From Metopolophium dirhodum (taxonomy: Eukaryota; Arthropoda; Insecta; Hemiptera; Aphididae): a stretch of DNA of 64,000 nucleotides. The translations under genes and the position numbers were made by a program. Below, in pieces: positions 52,254 through 64,000 of the stretch (position 1 is its first letter; each line of letters starts with the position of its first letter). The stretch spans positions 56,218,270 through 56,282,269 of the forward strand of contig NC_083560.1 of assembly GCF_019925205.1 (NCBI RefSeq), written 5' to 3'. The notes below the pieces were generated by a model. That model worked only from the letters and a program-made list of their open reading frames with translations, was not told where the DNA came from and made no database searches.

Positions 52254-54440
52254 TACCGTAAATTACAATCTGAATTCTAGTACTCGTGTTTCATTACAAT
52301 GATTGATAACAATCTGGTTGACTGATGTATATTTTTTTCACTGGTCGCTATTATTATTTTATTTTATTTTATTTATTATTATTATTATTATTATTACTAT
52401 TTTTTTTTTGATTTTTTTTTTTGAATTATGTATAATATAAGACTATACGGATTATTTTTTTCCTTTTTAATAACGATTAATTCGCCGGTGTCGTAATTAA
52501 AACATTATTATTGTCAATAATTATTTACAAACGAAAACATTCGATTTAAACAAAATAATATTATTATGCCGCGCGTCTCGTCGATCCATTTCGCGTCATG
52601 TATTATAATAGTGCACGACAATACAATATTGTAATATGTGTGTACACGCATAATATTATTGATTACGATGTAATGCGGTTATTGTCTAGCTGTAATTTAG
52701 ACCTATTTTTTTTATGTTTAGTTGACGTAAACACGTTAGTCGTGTATAGTAGTACGTAAGTATTATATACATGTATAACAATGTAATAATGTGTCCCCGC
52801 GTAGGACTATATTAAATGCACTCGCGTGTTATGTATATATAGGTAGGTACCATGCATTACGATGGCTATCCAATATATTATGATGGTAAAGCACATTAAT
52901 GTGTGTACGCGCGCTTGATGAACGCATATTACCCGTCAGCTCGAAATACGATATTATTGTAAACGACATTTTGAATCTTACATAATATTAATATAGATCA
53001 CGAGAGAAAATTCGGGCGTTGCGTCATTTCGAATTGTAATCAGCTGTAGGTACAATACAAAAATGTACAGAGCACACTTTAGCCAGACGAGCTATATTAT
53101 ATGATTACCTACAATACCTGTACGGCTGTATGATATTACACACACATATATATATATATAGTTGCAGCATTGCCTATATTATATTGTCGACTTTCTTTGT
53201 TGTATCATTATTCGTTTATCGGCGGCTATAGGTACACGGCATTTGACCGTTTTCGATTTTTATGACTTTGTTTTCGACTAGACCTTTGGAGCCATGGTCT
53301 CCAGCATCAGCGGAAGCTCGACGTTGCTACGCAGTAATTTATATTTAGGTGTTCCATTTTTGACTTTGCTACGTAAAACGTAATAAGAATAATATAATAT
53401 GTCGACATTTTGAAACCTAAACTTGCCGTCATCACAAAATGACAAAATGACACATGTTGAGTATATATTGTACTTTCTCGGATCTTTTTTTTTTATCAAA
53501 AAAAAAAAAAAGAAATATATATAATATTATATTTCGCGTACTTTATAACTACTAGTCATGTTTTATATTTTATATTACCATATAAATATTAAAATGATAA
53601 TTACGATTATTCTTATAATAGCCTCGTAACAATGTCTATATTGACTTGTATAATAACTATATGAATCCGGGAGAAAAATTATTTATTACCTATATATAGA
53701 ACAAATATATATATAGCGTATGATTTCGTGATTATTTCGATATTAATCTGTACAATGTCTAGAAAAAGTTGAAATTTATTTCGTTTGTTATTGTTTACAT
53801 ATTTTTTTTAGTTACCAAAAATTGTAATGGTGAATTATATTTCCGAACATCGTGTCTCGCGGACAAACAACTTAAAAAATAACTAAAACGTCCGGCCGGT
53901 ATACGGAAATTGACGGATTTTCATTTTGATTTGAAAATAAAAATATATTTACAAAGAAACGCTGCAGTGTATAATATATTATGTATACAAAATAATAGGT
54001 TGTTGTTTTGTTTTCACATATGAAATATTATTATTGTTATTCGTTATTTTCTATTATATTACGTCCCATCTCGATTCATGATCACATTTCACCTATTTTT
54101 TTTTTACTTTTAATACTTTTTATTATCGCGATAATGTTTGATTGTTATATTTACGTAGTGTAATAGGTAATTTTTTTATTATGTTTTTGAAAATCAACAT
54201 CGACAACAATAACGTGGTATACGCACATCGACAAAATACGATGATGTCTGGATTACATTTTTTTTTGTTCTCTTTTTATGTATATGTATATACATAATAT
54301 ATATATATATATATTATAAATACGTGCTAGACATTGCTTTTTTGTGCCAGTAATACACTTGATGTTTTTATCTATTTAAGTATAATATTATTACGTATAC
54401 CTATAAAATGTAAATATTGTAATAAAAAGTCTTTTACTAT
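52254..54440 (+). other. hth: Probable hth 3' untranslated region
   Basis: The sequence after the stop codon is AT-rich with T-runs and no coding signal. AATAAA occurs at 53936-53941 and 54421-54426; the second follows a Pumilio-type element TGTAAATA at 54409-54416. Another TGTATATA lies at about 52832. The real cleavage site cannot be fixed from sequence; a longer 3' UTR is possible because hth transcripts often have long ones. Confidence 0.45.
54421..54426 (+). terminator. Candidate polyadenylation signal AATAAA for hth
   Basis: Canonical hexamer about 2.2 kb after the stop, followed within 20 bases by T-rich sequence (AGTCTTTTACTATAATTT). An alternative is AATAAA at 53936-53941. Confidence 0.3.
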
Positions 54441-55200
54441 AATTTTAGCTATACATTTAATATTAATAATAATAAACATTTATGTACATATTACGATGAT
54501 AAACGTGTATATATTATACAGTAGGTATATGCATAGACATTGTCTGATATACAAATATATGTGTGTGTATATCCATATATGTGTATGTGTTTGTATATAT
54601 ATATGTGTGTGTCTATGTATATGCATGTTGTATAATATGTTTTTTTTTTGTATGTTCTATACATAATATATATAGTTGGTTAAGTCGATTTACATGTTTG
54701 ATGGAAGAAAAATGCGTGCAGCAAGCAACTTGTACATATAGATCGTAATACGTTTATAGTTGTGTATAATTTTTACAATGTGATATAATATAATAATGAT
54801 AATTAAAAATAATTAATAATATTAATAATGATGATTATAATATTATATTATAATATAATCACATCATAAGCATAATAATTAATGATTAATAATATAATAA
54901 TAATAATAATTATAATATAATATATATATTAATTATAATAATAATTACGAGAAAAATGTTTAGTATTTTCTTTCTTATATATATATTATTACATATTATT
55001 ATAATATAGGTATATCTTATAAGGAACGTGTACAAAATCGCTATATATATACATATGCAAATAAAATATGTTTTATGCAATTCGATTTATTATATATTAT
55101 ACGAAAACTACCTATCCAATCTTATCACTGCGTACTCATACATGTATACAACAGGTATCTGGTATCATACACCTGCAGCACGTATACGCATTTGTGTACA
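54441..55200. other. AT-rich spacer downstream of hth
   Basis: Dominated by TATATA, TAATAA and TGTGTATA simple sequence. Nothing coding is seen. It could be the distal 3' UTR if a later polyadenylation site is used. Confidence 0.5.
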
Positions 55201-58200
55201 TCGTATATTCGAATCCTAACCTAACACAATACCGGGGACGATGCGACAGATCGCACGTATATCAGCCATCACCGGTGACGTGTGCCATTTACCCGACGTT
55301 ATTCCTAATTCCGGACGCGATCCGGTGACCGGCGTGTGAGCGTGCAGTGTCGTTCGCGCCTGTGCGGGACGCGCGGTGACACATAACACGTAACACGTAG
55401 TCGCCGTCCGTCCGGATCACATATCACACGTCGCCGTGGCCGCGCGAGAGAAGTTTAACGTTGTAATCCTCGGAAACCGGTTACGCGCGCACACGAAAAC
55501 CACGTCCGTTCATTTTTATTAGGTACATTATATTATTATTGTTGCACCGATGGTTATAATAATATATAATATTATTGCAATATTAATATTATAATATCGA
55601 TTAATACGTGCACCGTGGCCGACGAGTACGTATAGAAAAACAAAAAATCGTGCCTGGGTTTATCGGTAGAATATATAGGAGATGGAAAAAAAAGCGGTGA
55701 AAATTCGCTCCGTCTTCGGGCGCGCGCGACCTCTCCTCGCTCCGGCGGCGACCTCTCCGCCGCCGCGCCGTCGCGATATATACGACGACGTTTAGGGGCG
55801 GTATAGCCTCCGCCGCCGCACAAAGCGAAAACGTGAGCGCGCGCGCACTGCACGCTCGGTCGGTCGTCCGCGTGCGTGTGTGCGCGCGCGTTGGCGGCGT
55901 GACGGAGTGGAATCGACGTGTACAGCGGCGGCGGCGGCAGAGACGACCGCCGCCGCCGCGCGCGCGTATCCATGGCGACGCGGCCGGGCGGCACGGGGCG
56001 TGTACCCGTGTCGTGGACGTTGACAAATGATGGACGTCCTGAGCCGGAGCCGTCGTCCGCCCGCCACCGCCGCCTCGTCCGCGCGCGCCGCGTCCTGGCG
56101 CCGTGAAATCCCGACTCTGCCCCGCTCCGCCGTCGACGGCTGTACGCGGGCGCACGCACACACACTTACACACACACTCGTGCACACACACATACATAAT
56201 ATATATACTGCTCGACGCCGCCGCTGTTACCATTCATCCACCACCCGTTTACGTGTGTGTGTGTGTATATATATAGTTCGCATAAAATGGCAACAGACAC
56301 ACACACACACACACACAGACTAAAAGTGGTAAAATAAAAGTTCGTGCGCTTCGTTTGTACGTGTGTGTGGGTGTGTGGTTGTATGTGTGCGCCCGCGATT
56401 CGTGAGCATACGATATATATAAGCTCACTGCCGAAAACTACGGTCGTCCCCCTTCTCCCCCCGCATCGCGTTATATATATATACGTGGCCCCCAAAACTC
56501 TCATTTGTCTTGCAGCTTGCCCTCCACGCGCGGCGCACAAAGAATTTTCGCATCGCCTCAGCGGCGGCGGCGCACTCTTTTCCCCGCCGGTTCGGGGTCC
56601 GTATATATATATATGTATTCCCCAGCCGCGTACCCCGTAGACGAGCGGGCGGGCGGGCCAGCTGCAAGGGGGCAGGGAGGGGGTCTGTACGTTGGAGCTT
56701 GCGCGCGCACCGTATTTTATATATATATACATATATATATATTATATAGTCTCCGCACATCTCGCGCTCGTGTACATATAATATATATATATATATGTGC
56801 TCGCCAAGGCAAAAGTTAATGGAGAAAAATGTATTTCGCTAAATAATATATATATATATACGCGCGGCTACTCTAAACACACATATCGCTGCTCGGTTTG
56901 TAATATCGCGTATGTACTCGCGGGCAGAGGTCGTCGGTCGGTATTATAGGTGCATAATATAATATTGTATATACACGCTCGCGACTCGACGTGAGGAAGA
57001 TATTATTATAACAAAAATATGTCAAAGCGGAGGAAAAAAATTTCGGTTAGATTCGCATAGAGCGATGGTGATAGGAGTGCCCAGAGAGAGCGATAACCGA
57101 TATATTATTATAATAATTTATAGGTACGCCGCTGCATCAGAGAGGGCGGCGGCGGCAAACAGTGTGCCTACATATTATATAATATATAATAATATATAGA
57201 ATATTATATGGGGAAACGGAGCGGCCGGCGGACGTTATGCGTGTAGGCCTTGGCGGAGGGTTGGCGGCCGCCGTGGAGGGTAGGCGGCGGCGGCAGTGGG
57301 ACGAACCGCGGCGGCGGCGACACGTCGATAAATGGTGCACCGCCGCATTCACACGTATATTATTATATATTATGAAAAACGAAAAAAAAAATTAGACACG
57401 CGCCAAACCGTTTTAACGGACGTCGTCCGCACATATTACATAATATTATATCTATAATATGATATTATTGTGCACACATATATGCGCTCGGCATCACAAT
57501 AACAATATTCATAATATCACGCTGCAGTTATTGTAATATACGCGTGTGGGTGCTTCGTGCAGTGCGGAGAAGGATTATGACGGCGCCGCGCGCGCGTTCG
57601 GGGGTCAATAATTGTTATTATTATTATTATTATTCGCGATTTCCGATATCGAAATATAATAATGATGACGCGAACGTCACCGAAGCCGCGGCAGACCGCG
57701 CGTCGCGTCGATCGACCGGCCGACGGTCGGACGGACGACGTGCAGCACTAATAATAATAATAATAATAATTATCATTATTATAATACACTGCCGACGCGC
57801 ACACACACGACTCTGCAGGGCCGCCGACGATGACACGTTATCCGCCTGCTGCTGCTCTAACCCCTACGGCGCGACGTCGGCGCCCCGGACAGGTGCTCCC
57901 TCTACCTATATATAATATTATATTATTATCGTATGTGCTGCGCGTGGTTTTCTCCCCCGTCGTTCGTCTCCGTTTTTTTATTTTATTTTTTTATTAATAT
58001 CGAAATACGACGTGCACAACACGTGCATAATATATTTTATAATACCATATGTGTATTTATTATTGGTATGCGGTATATATATATATAGGTTATAGGTGGT
58101 ATACATATTTTATTAGACAGACACGCGCGCTTATAATATTATTACGGCGTGCGTGTACCTATACATATATGTGTATGTATAACCGATGTGTAAGAATTGG

Positions 58201-59600
58201 TGTTTTCCGAGAGGGGTTTATTTTTTTTCACTGCTTTTTTCACGTCTGCCGCCGCCTCCCCTAACACTATATTATATACCTATAACCAATATACGATATA
58301 TGAGACGAACAGAACGTGATACGTTTTAATATATTATTATTATGCGCCGCGCACGTTAATCGACCGATTATACCTGTTATATAATATGATTAGGATGTAA
58401 CGATGCGCGGTGACTGCACCACATCGAGCCCCGAGGTGCACTGCAGCAGCACGTCATCGTTACAACGACAACGACGCTTAGAAACGCGATGGAAGATCAC
58501 TTCGGAGCAGTTGTGGTGACTTTTCCTCGTTTTAGTCGAACCGGCACAGTCGTCGCGGTCTATCATCGTTGTTTTATATACCTAATTATACTATGTATAT
58601 AAAAAAAACCATGACAAGAAGAAGACGATAACCAATATCATTATGACTTTGATTATACATATATCCCTGTCCACCAAGCGAATATGATAACATCAAATAT
58701 AGTGTCAGTACTACCATGCCGAACGCGAGCGTACGACGTGCCGGCGGCGGAGACGGAGAGCTTTGTGTGCATAATAATATATAGTACCATATATATGGCT
58801 AGGGGGCTTTATCCCCCCGCTCTCTACGCTCACCCACACAACAACCATGTGAAGCCCCCGTGACAATTATTTTATTTTATGGTTGCTGTGGCAATTATAT
58901 ATATTATATCTTGGAAAACAAAATATACAAAACTTTTTTATATATAATATCGAAGAAATGTGTAAGCTAAAGAGAACGAAAAAAAATATGTGACTCGACA
59001 CGTTTCACCCCCACGCCGTGACGCCGGGCGCCGCACGTGGTGCAGCGTCAGTGTACGGGGGGTAGGGCAAGCGAAAGGAACGGCGGCAGCGAAACCATCC
59101 CGCAAATGAAAACGATATATATACATAATATATATAGTATAGTGTGTGGGTGAGTGTGGGTGTATACGCAATACGGCGGCGACGGGACTCCGAGTCTCGG
59201 GACTTCGGACTGCTCTCGGACCGGGCGAACCGGATTTCGAAGACCATATATTATCCGGAGAGGACTCGGCCGCCGCGCGTCGGAGGAGGCGTCCGTATAT
59301 ATATATATATATATTTGTGTGTGCATACACACACTTGAGCGGCCATCGGGCTGAAGGGGTGCAGTGGGGAAGACCCCTTGAAATGTTTATCGACACACAC
59401 ACAGACTCACACCCACACTAGCGCGACTGCGCGTACGGACGCACACGCTAAGCACACGAGCGCGAGCGGCGCGACGACCAAAGGTCCGAGTCCCGGAAAC
59501 CCGGCGTTGGACATAATTTCCGTTCTGCCGCCGCCACTGCCGGCGCTCCCGCACACATCCGGGTCCCGGGGAATCGGCGGCGCGCACTGTATACATATAC
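55200..59600. other. CpG-rich block downstream of hth
   Basis: GC and CpG density are the highest in the window, especially at about 55230-56150, 57130-57310, 57580-57900 and 59140-59600, interrupted by TATATA runs. Long open frames at 55572-56233 on the minus strand are Arg/Ala/Pro/His-rich with all three frames open, so they reflect composition rather than a protein. A CpG-rich promoter or first exon of a neighbouring gene or non-coding RNA is possible but not shown. Boundaries are approximate. Confidence 0.4.
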
Positions 59601-60293
59601 AACGTCATATAATATAATATATAATCGGCTGTGTTTGCGTATATACATCATATACACAACTAAATATAGGACGCCGTACTCGCGCAAAGGCCCCTATATA
59701 TATTATAATATATACCTACACACACACACAAATATGGTGTATGTTTGTTTTTTTGTTTGTGTGTGTCAAAGTACATATACGAATAGCACGTGTCCTATAT
59801 ACATACATAATATACCCTGCACACATACACGTATATGGTATATATAAATGTGCACATTAAATAGATATTTACCTACTATATACACAATAATATATATGTA
59901 TGTATACCTTGTGCAGTATACCGTTTCTGCAGCGCTCGGGTTGTACTTTTTAATTTTTTTTTACAACGTGTGCGCCACCCTACTGATATACCACGTGCAC
60001 ACACAAGTCTTGTCGTGGCCAAACCCGTCGCTTAAATATATAATATTATTTAGAGGTACCTCTCTACCTATTTATAAATATATATTATACACATAATCTA
60101 AGCCCTATTTGATATAGATGGACCCAAATGATGGCCAAATCGGGCGGTAGGAAATTGCATCCGACTTATAAATAGATATATTATACATCACGAACATATG
60201 CAATGGTGGTGGGAAAGTTGCAGGATCACAATATAATCATGCATCATATACGAATTGGTTTTCAAACCTGCGTTTCAACGTTCTCGTAGTATG

Positions 60294-60443
60294 CAGGGCC
60301 GTAGACACGAGGGTTAAAATACCCCACCCCCACCCTTTACAACATGGAAAGTATATAAATGTATTTATAAACATTGAAAACTAGTAACATATTTTTAAGT
60401 TTTAACCAACCCCACCAAATTAAATTCCTGTATGCGGCACTGC
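60294..60443. mobile_element. Small non-autonomous DNA-transposon remnant, about 150 bp
   Basis: Left end CAGGGCCGTAGACAC and right end, read on the minus strand, CAGTGCCGCATACAG form an imperfect terminal inverted repeat. AGTATG flanks both sides (60288-60293 and 60444-60449), offset by one base on the right. CAGGGCCG-type ends are typical of insect non-autonomous DNA elements. It carries no coding sequence. Confidence 0.45.
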
Positions 60444-60455
60444 AGTATGTTATAC

Positions 60456-61441
60456 GAGGGGTGGCCAGCGACAGAAGAGTCGCGAGCCGCACAGTTCTAC
60501 ACTTCTACAGTGTTTAATGAAAAATATGTAAAAACCCGAGATCAGAATAAAAAGGTTTTCAAAAATTCAAAGAACGAAGGAACGAGTTCCAGAAGGAACG
60601 AATTCCAAAAGGAACGGATTCTTGGAATGAATTACTAAAAGAACGAGAAAATAAACGAGTTCTTTTTTTCAAGGAAAAATAACATAATTTTTCGTTCCTT
60701 TCCAGTTCCAATAATTTACACAGATATGTAAATAATTGAAAATAAGATATATATTTTTTTTAATTGTGTATAATGTATATTGCCAATTAGTGATCGTTAT
60801 CGAGTATCGACGTTAATCGTTACTCATTAGTCATTAGTCAGTTTATTACTATTTCTCATTAATTATAAGTTATAATTTATATAGAAATTAGTAGGTATAC
60901 TTATATACAATATTATTATTTATAACAATAAACGATAAGACAGTCGACATACGTCGGCTAACAATTTAATTTTGAAGAAAATCTCAAAATAGAATTATAA
61001 AATATGTACCTACTTGTAGGTAAATATTATAATTAAAAATTAAAGAAGTATGCATATGAAAAAAAAAGTATTTATGATTAATGATTATATAAGAATTTGT
61101 ATTTTATTTTGGAACTTAAAATGGAACTCGTTCATTTCCTAAAGGAACGAATTCTTTTTTTTAGGAACAAGGAACGGACCGAATTTTTTTTTTTTAAATA
61201 AAAACTTGGAACGGAACGAATTCTTTTTTTAAACTTGCCAAACACTGTAAAAATTAAAGGATATAAAATGTGTAGAACACGAAACAATATAATAATTAAT
61301 AACGTACAATAATGTCAGATAACATTTTCTATGGGATAATATTTTTGTCTTCATATAGGTACCTTCCTATTATTATATTGGTAAAAATGTATCTTTTGTA
61401 TCTTACGATAAGACGTGATAGTCGCGGTCTGGCCACCCCTG
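60456..61441. mobile_element. hAT-like non-autonomous element, 986 bp
   Basis: The left end GAGGGGTGGCCAG and the reverse complement of the right end CAGGGGTGGCCAG share 12 bp. CAGGGGTGGCC is a typical hAT terminus. Flanks TGTTATAC (60448-60455) and TGACATAC (61442-61449) agree at 6 of 8 positions, which fits an aged 8-bp hAT target duplication. No transposase is present. Inside are many copies of GGAACGAATTC-like motifs on both strands and a second element end (CAGTGTTTGGCAAG on the minus strand, ending at 61247), suggesting another insertion within it. Confidence 0.5.
60508..61247. mobile_element. Possible inner element with CAGTGTTT ends, nested in the hAT-like element
   Basis: CAGTGTTT starts at 60508 and its reverse complement AAACACTG ends at 61247. 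Between them GGAACGAATTC and related motifs occur repeatedly near both ends in both orientations, as in subterminal binding-site arrays. The flanking 8-mers do not match, so the left boundary may be wrong. Non-coding. Confidence 0.35.
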
Positions 61442-61449
61442 TGACATAC

Positions 61450-63241
61450 CGCGTCATGCGTACACGTATAAAAGATGCGCTCTGACATGCGAGAACGACA
61501 AATGTTCGTTGAAGTTAATTTATCACCACCGCTTCGGTCATGTAATAATATATTATTATATTACATTATATTTATATGAGGCCGCCGTCGTAAGTATCGG
61601 CGGACATCGCGACGAGATGTCTACATAATCCCCGACGGACAGATGTCCGACATAATCGACGACATGCTCGCGAGAACTGCAACGATAACAGTGTAACGGA
61701 TGTGAGGCTATATCAGATAATGTGTGCCTACATCGACGACCCATCACGCCTGCACCTATTATGCAACCCTTTTATCCAAGAACGAAAAGTAAATGGAGCT
61801 GTGCGAGTTGTATTATACTCGCATAGAGACTATATCGTTGCGTGGATCACAATAATTCTTGTTGGATTGTTGTTATTGTGCGACGTGTATAGGCGATCGG
61901 CACCGCGTTTTTTTTAAACGAATAATATATTATATTATCCAATAATACCGAATCGCGAGAGAGCCATAAGGTTACGAGTTGAGCGACTTTTAGTATATTA
62001 TTATATTGTATATCAAGCGTACAGGTACCTATTGTACGAGCGTGTATAGGAACATAATATAAAGAAACAATAACGATTGTCGGGGACCATGCAATGTACG
62101 TGGGTGTGTCGTATATATAGAGTCTTAACCGGGGTGAATACGTTTGGGTGCATTTCCCCGCAAAACACAACACTTTAAGGCGTAGATCCATATAGGTACA
62201 ACTTTGGGCGTAACACTTAACTATATCTACCTACATATAATACCTATTGAGCATATTATTTTTCAAAAGTACGTCTGGTCGCATACCACTTAGCAGTCTG
62301 AGCCTTTATCTAGAAGACACCCCATCATCGATTTTCCAAAATTTTGTACTTTTTTTAGGACCTACTTTTAGAAGACTTTATTATTCGTATTTGTGAGCTG
62401 AAATTATCTTAGATATGATCTTCAGAGTCTTGAACCTATTAGTAATATTACTTAATTAATTGTATATGATAAATTTATTATATATTTTTTATGCCACAAT
62501 ATACTATTTGTTTTTATATAATTCATTGTATTTTTCTTCAATTCAATAGTAATTATTAAAATGAAAAAGAATTAAAGGAAAATTGTTTTCCCGACACTTC
62601 CGTACAAACTTTAATTTTAATGCAGTTTTTTTCTTAATTTATTTGTTATTTTTCTTACAGCGCTATTTATTTTTAAATTGTTACACTTTTTTTGCTCATA
62701 ACATGTTTTCATAAATGCCTCCCAAATCATGTGATTACAATATCTTTATGTACATATTTGATAAGTTGATGCCCAAACGAGTTATATACGCCGCCGTCTT
62801 AACCACGAAACTTTACGATCGCGCGCGATGCTTTGCAGCCCTCGAATTGGTATTATTGAAATGAAATCGTCGACGATAATATTTTATGATTATGCTGCAA
62901 AAATAACACGGGCACGTAAAAGGCATGCGAAAAAACCTGCGATGAATATAATAATATAGTTATAGGCGCGCGTGACTCGAGGAAAAGCGTCTGGCCGCAG
63001 ACGTGCGTCAATTTGACGCCGGACGTGCCTAAAAACAACAAAACGGGCCTTTGTAGTGCCGCTGTTTACCGCCCGTGTACACCCAACGCACGCGGTTTAT
63101 ATTGTATATACACCATACCGCGAAGGTGCGAAGTACATCCGGGTGGATATAACATTCACGAAATATACATTTCCGGCCGTGACGTAGAACGCGCGTCGGG
63201 TGAAGAAAAAATAAAAACGGACGTCGAATTTGAGTGCCACC

Positions 63242-63280
<39 letters not shown>

Positions 63281-64000
63281 CGCACATTAATAATGTATAT
63301 AACATCAGTAACGACGAACGAAAAACGAAAGCAGTGCAACTTTTGAAGAGCTCTTGCCGTATGTATAATATATTATAGAACACTTCGGTAAAACACATAA
63401 TGTACACACCACTTCGTTTTGCCGGCGTGAAAAAAATTAAACTTTAGTGCTACAGCATATTATTACTATATGAATACCACAGACGAACCATTTACAGTAA
63501 AATAATTTTTTCAAAAACTATTGATATTTTTAATATATTTTTTATGATTATTTATTATAATATAAAGCTTTTACTTTTTATAATTGACAAATGACAACGC
63601 ATTTTCTTAATATAATATTCCTCTATAAGAAAAATATTATTCGAAGTAATTTGATGTATAACAATCCAATTTAGGACGAGTAATTATATTTAGTTACAAC
63701 TAGCTCTGAAATTTTAGAATGTTATGCACTAAAATCTCAAAAATAACCTAGAAAATATGCGTTATGCCATAAAAATTAGTATGATGCACTTGATTTTAGA
63801 TTATGAGTGGGGTGATGAATGTATTGGCTTAACAATGATATGTATTTTTTCCGTTTGTCATTACCTCTGGAGCAGTAAAAATGCTTTGATTTTTACTTGA
63901 GTATCTTTTCTTGCAGGAAATTACATCTAGTTATTATGTTGGGAAGTTAAAAGTAAAAAATTCTCAATAATTTTCAAGAAAATTCAAAAAAAAAAATTAA
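61450..64000. other. Downstream non-coding sequence
   Basis: AT-rich sequence with an (AT)n tract at 63243-63278. The open frames at 61702-62191 and 62853-63407 lack domains, splice signals in register and codon bias. I see no gene. Confidence 0.6.
63243..63278 (+). repeat. (TA)n microsatellite
   Basis: Eighteen TA dinucleotides in downstream sequence, the source of IYIYIY open frames. Confidence 0.95.

Noticed and set aside
55572..56233. Long minus-strand open frames of 197 and 210 codons
   Set aside because: All three minus frames are open over the same GC-rich stretch, and the products are Arg/Ala/Pro/His-rich without domains. This is composition, not a gene.
1..64000. tRNA, rRNA, CRISPR or viral genes
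   Set aside because: No tRNA T-arm/A-box pair in usable spacing was seen, no rRNA core, no array of spaced repeats, and no reverse transcriptase, integrase or capsid motifs in any reading frame I examined.

Overview
The window is eukaryotic, AT-rich and mostly non-coding, with microsatellites, short introns inside a mobile element and very long introns in the host gene. The composition, the frequent TAGGTA/TACCTA motifs and the repeat ends resemble aphid genomes. I infer a hemipteran, probably an aphid; no species can be read from the sequence.

The host gene is the 3' half of homothorax (hth, the arthropod Meis orthologue) on the + strand. Five exons can be placed to the base from consensus splice sites and uninterrupted phase: a 132-nt in-frame cassette exon (5081-5212), the N-terminal homeodomain exon (11004-11155), the middle homeodomain exon (26265-26341), the exon with recognition helix 3 (48254-48312), and the last coding exon with the stop (52078-52253). 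The intervening introns are about 5.8, 15.1, 21.9 and 3.8 kb. The MEIS/HM-domain exons and the 5' end must lie upstream of the window. A short coding-like stretch at 10604-10692 has a matching splice phase and its own stop codon. It is a candidate terminal exon for a homeodomain-less Hth isoform.

The most remarkable object is a complete PIF/Harbinger DNA transposon at 17233-21319, inserted in the intron that splits the homeodomain. It has 38-bp perfect terminal inverted repeats, a TAA target duplication, an intact 419-aa DDE transposase (- strand) and an intact 343-aa MADF-BESS-like DNA-binding protein (+ strand). Each gene has one intron, and each intron contains an exon of the other gene on the opposite strand. 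The two genes are therefore interlocked, yet their coding exons do not overlap.

The rest, region by region: 1-5080 is upstream intron with a perfect Exd/Hth composite motif. 5213-11003 is intron with an inverted-repeat hairpin and the candidate terminal exon. 11156-26264 is intron with the transposon. 26342-48253 is intron with several CpG-rich, possibly regulatory blocks and a long Z-DNA-prone tract. 52254 to about 54.4 kb is the probable hth 3' UTR. About 55.2-59.6 kb is a CpG-rich downstream block. 60.29-61.45 kb holds adjoining non-autonomous DNA-transposon remnants. The remainder to 64000 shows no gene I can support. I found no tRNA, rRNA or CRISPR.
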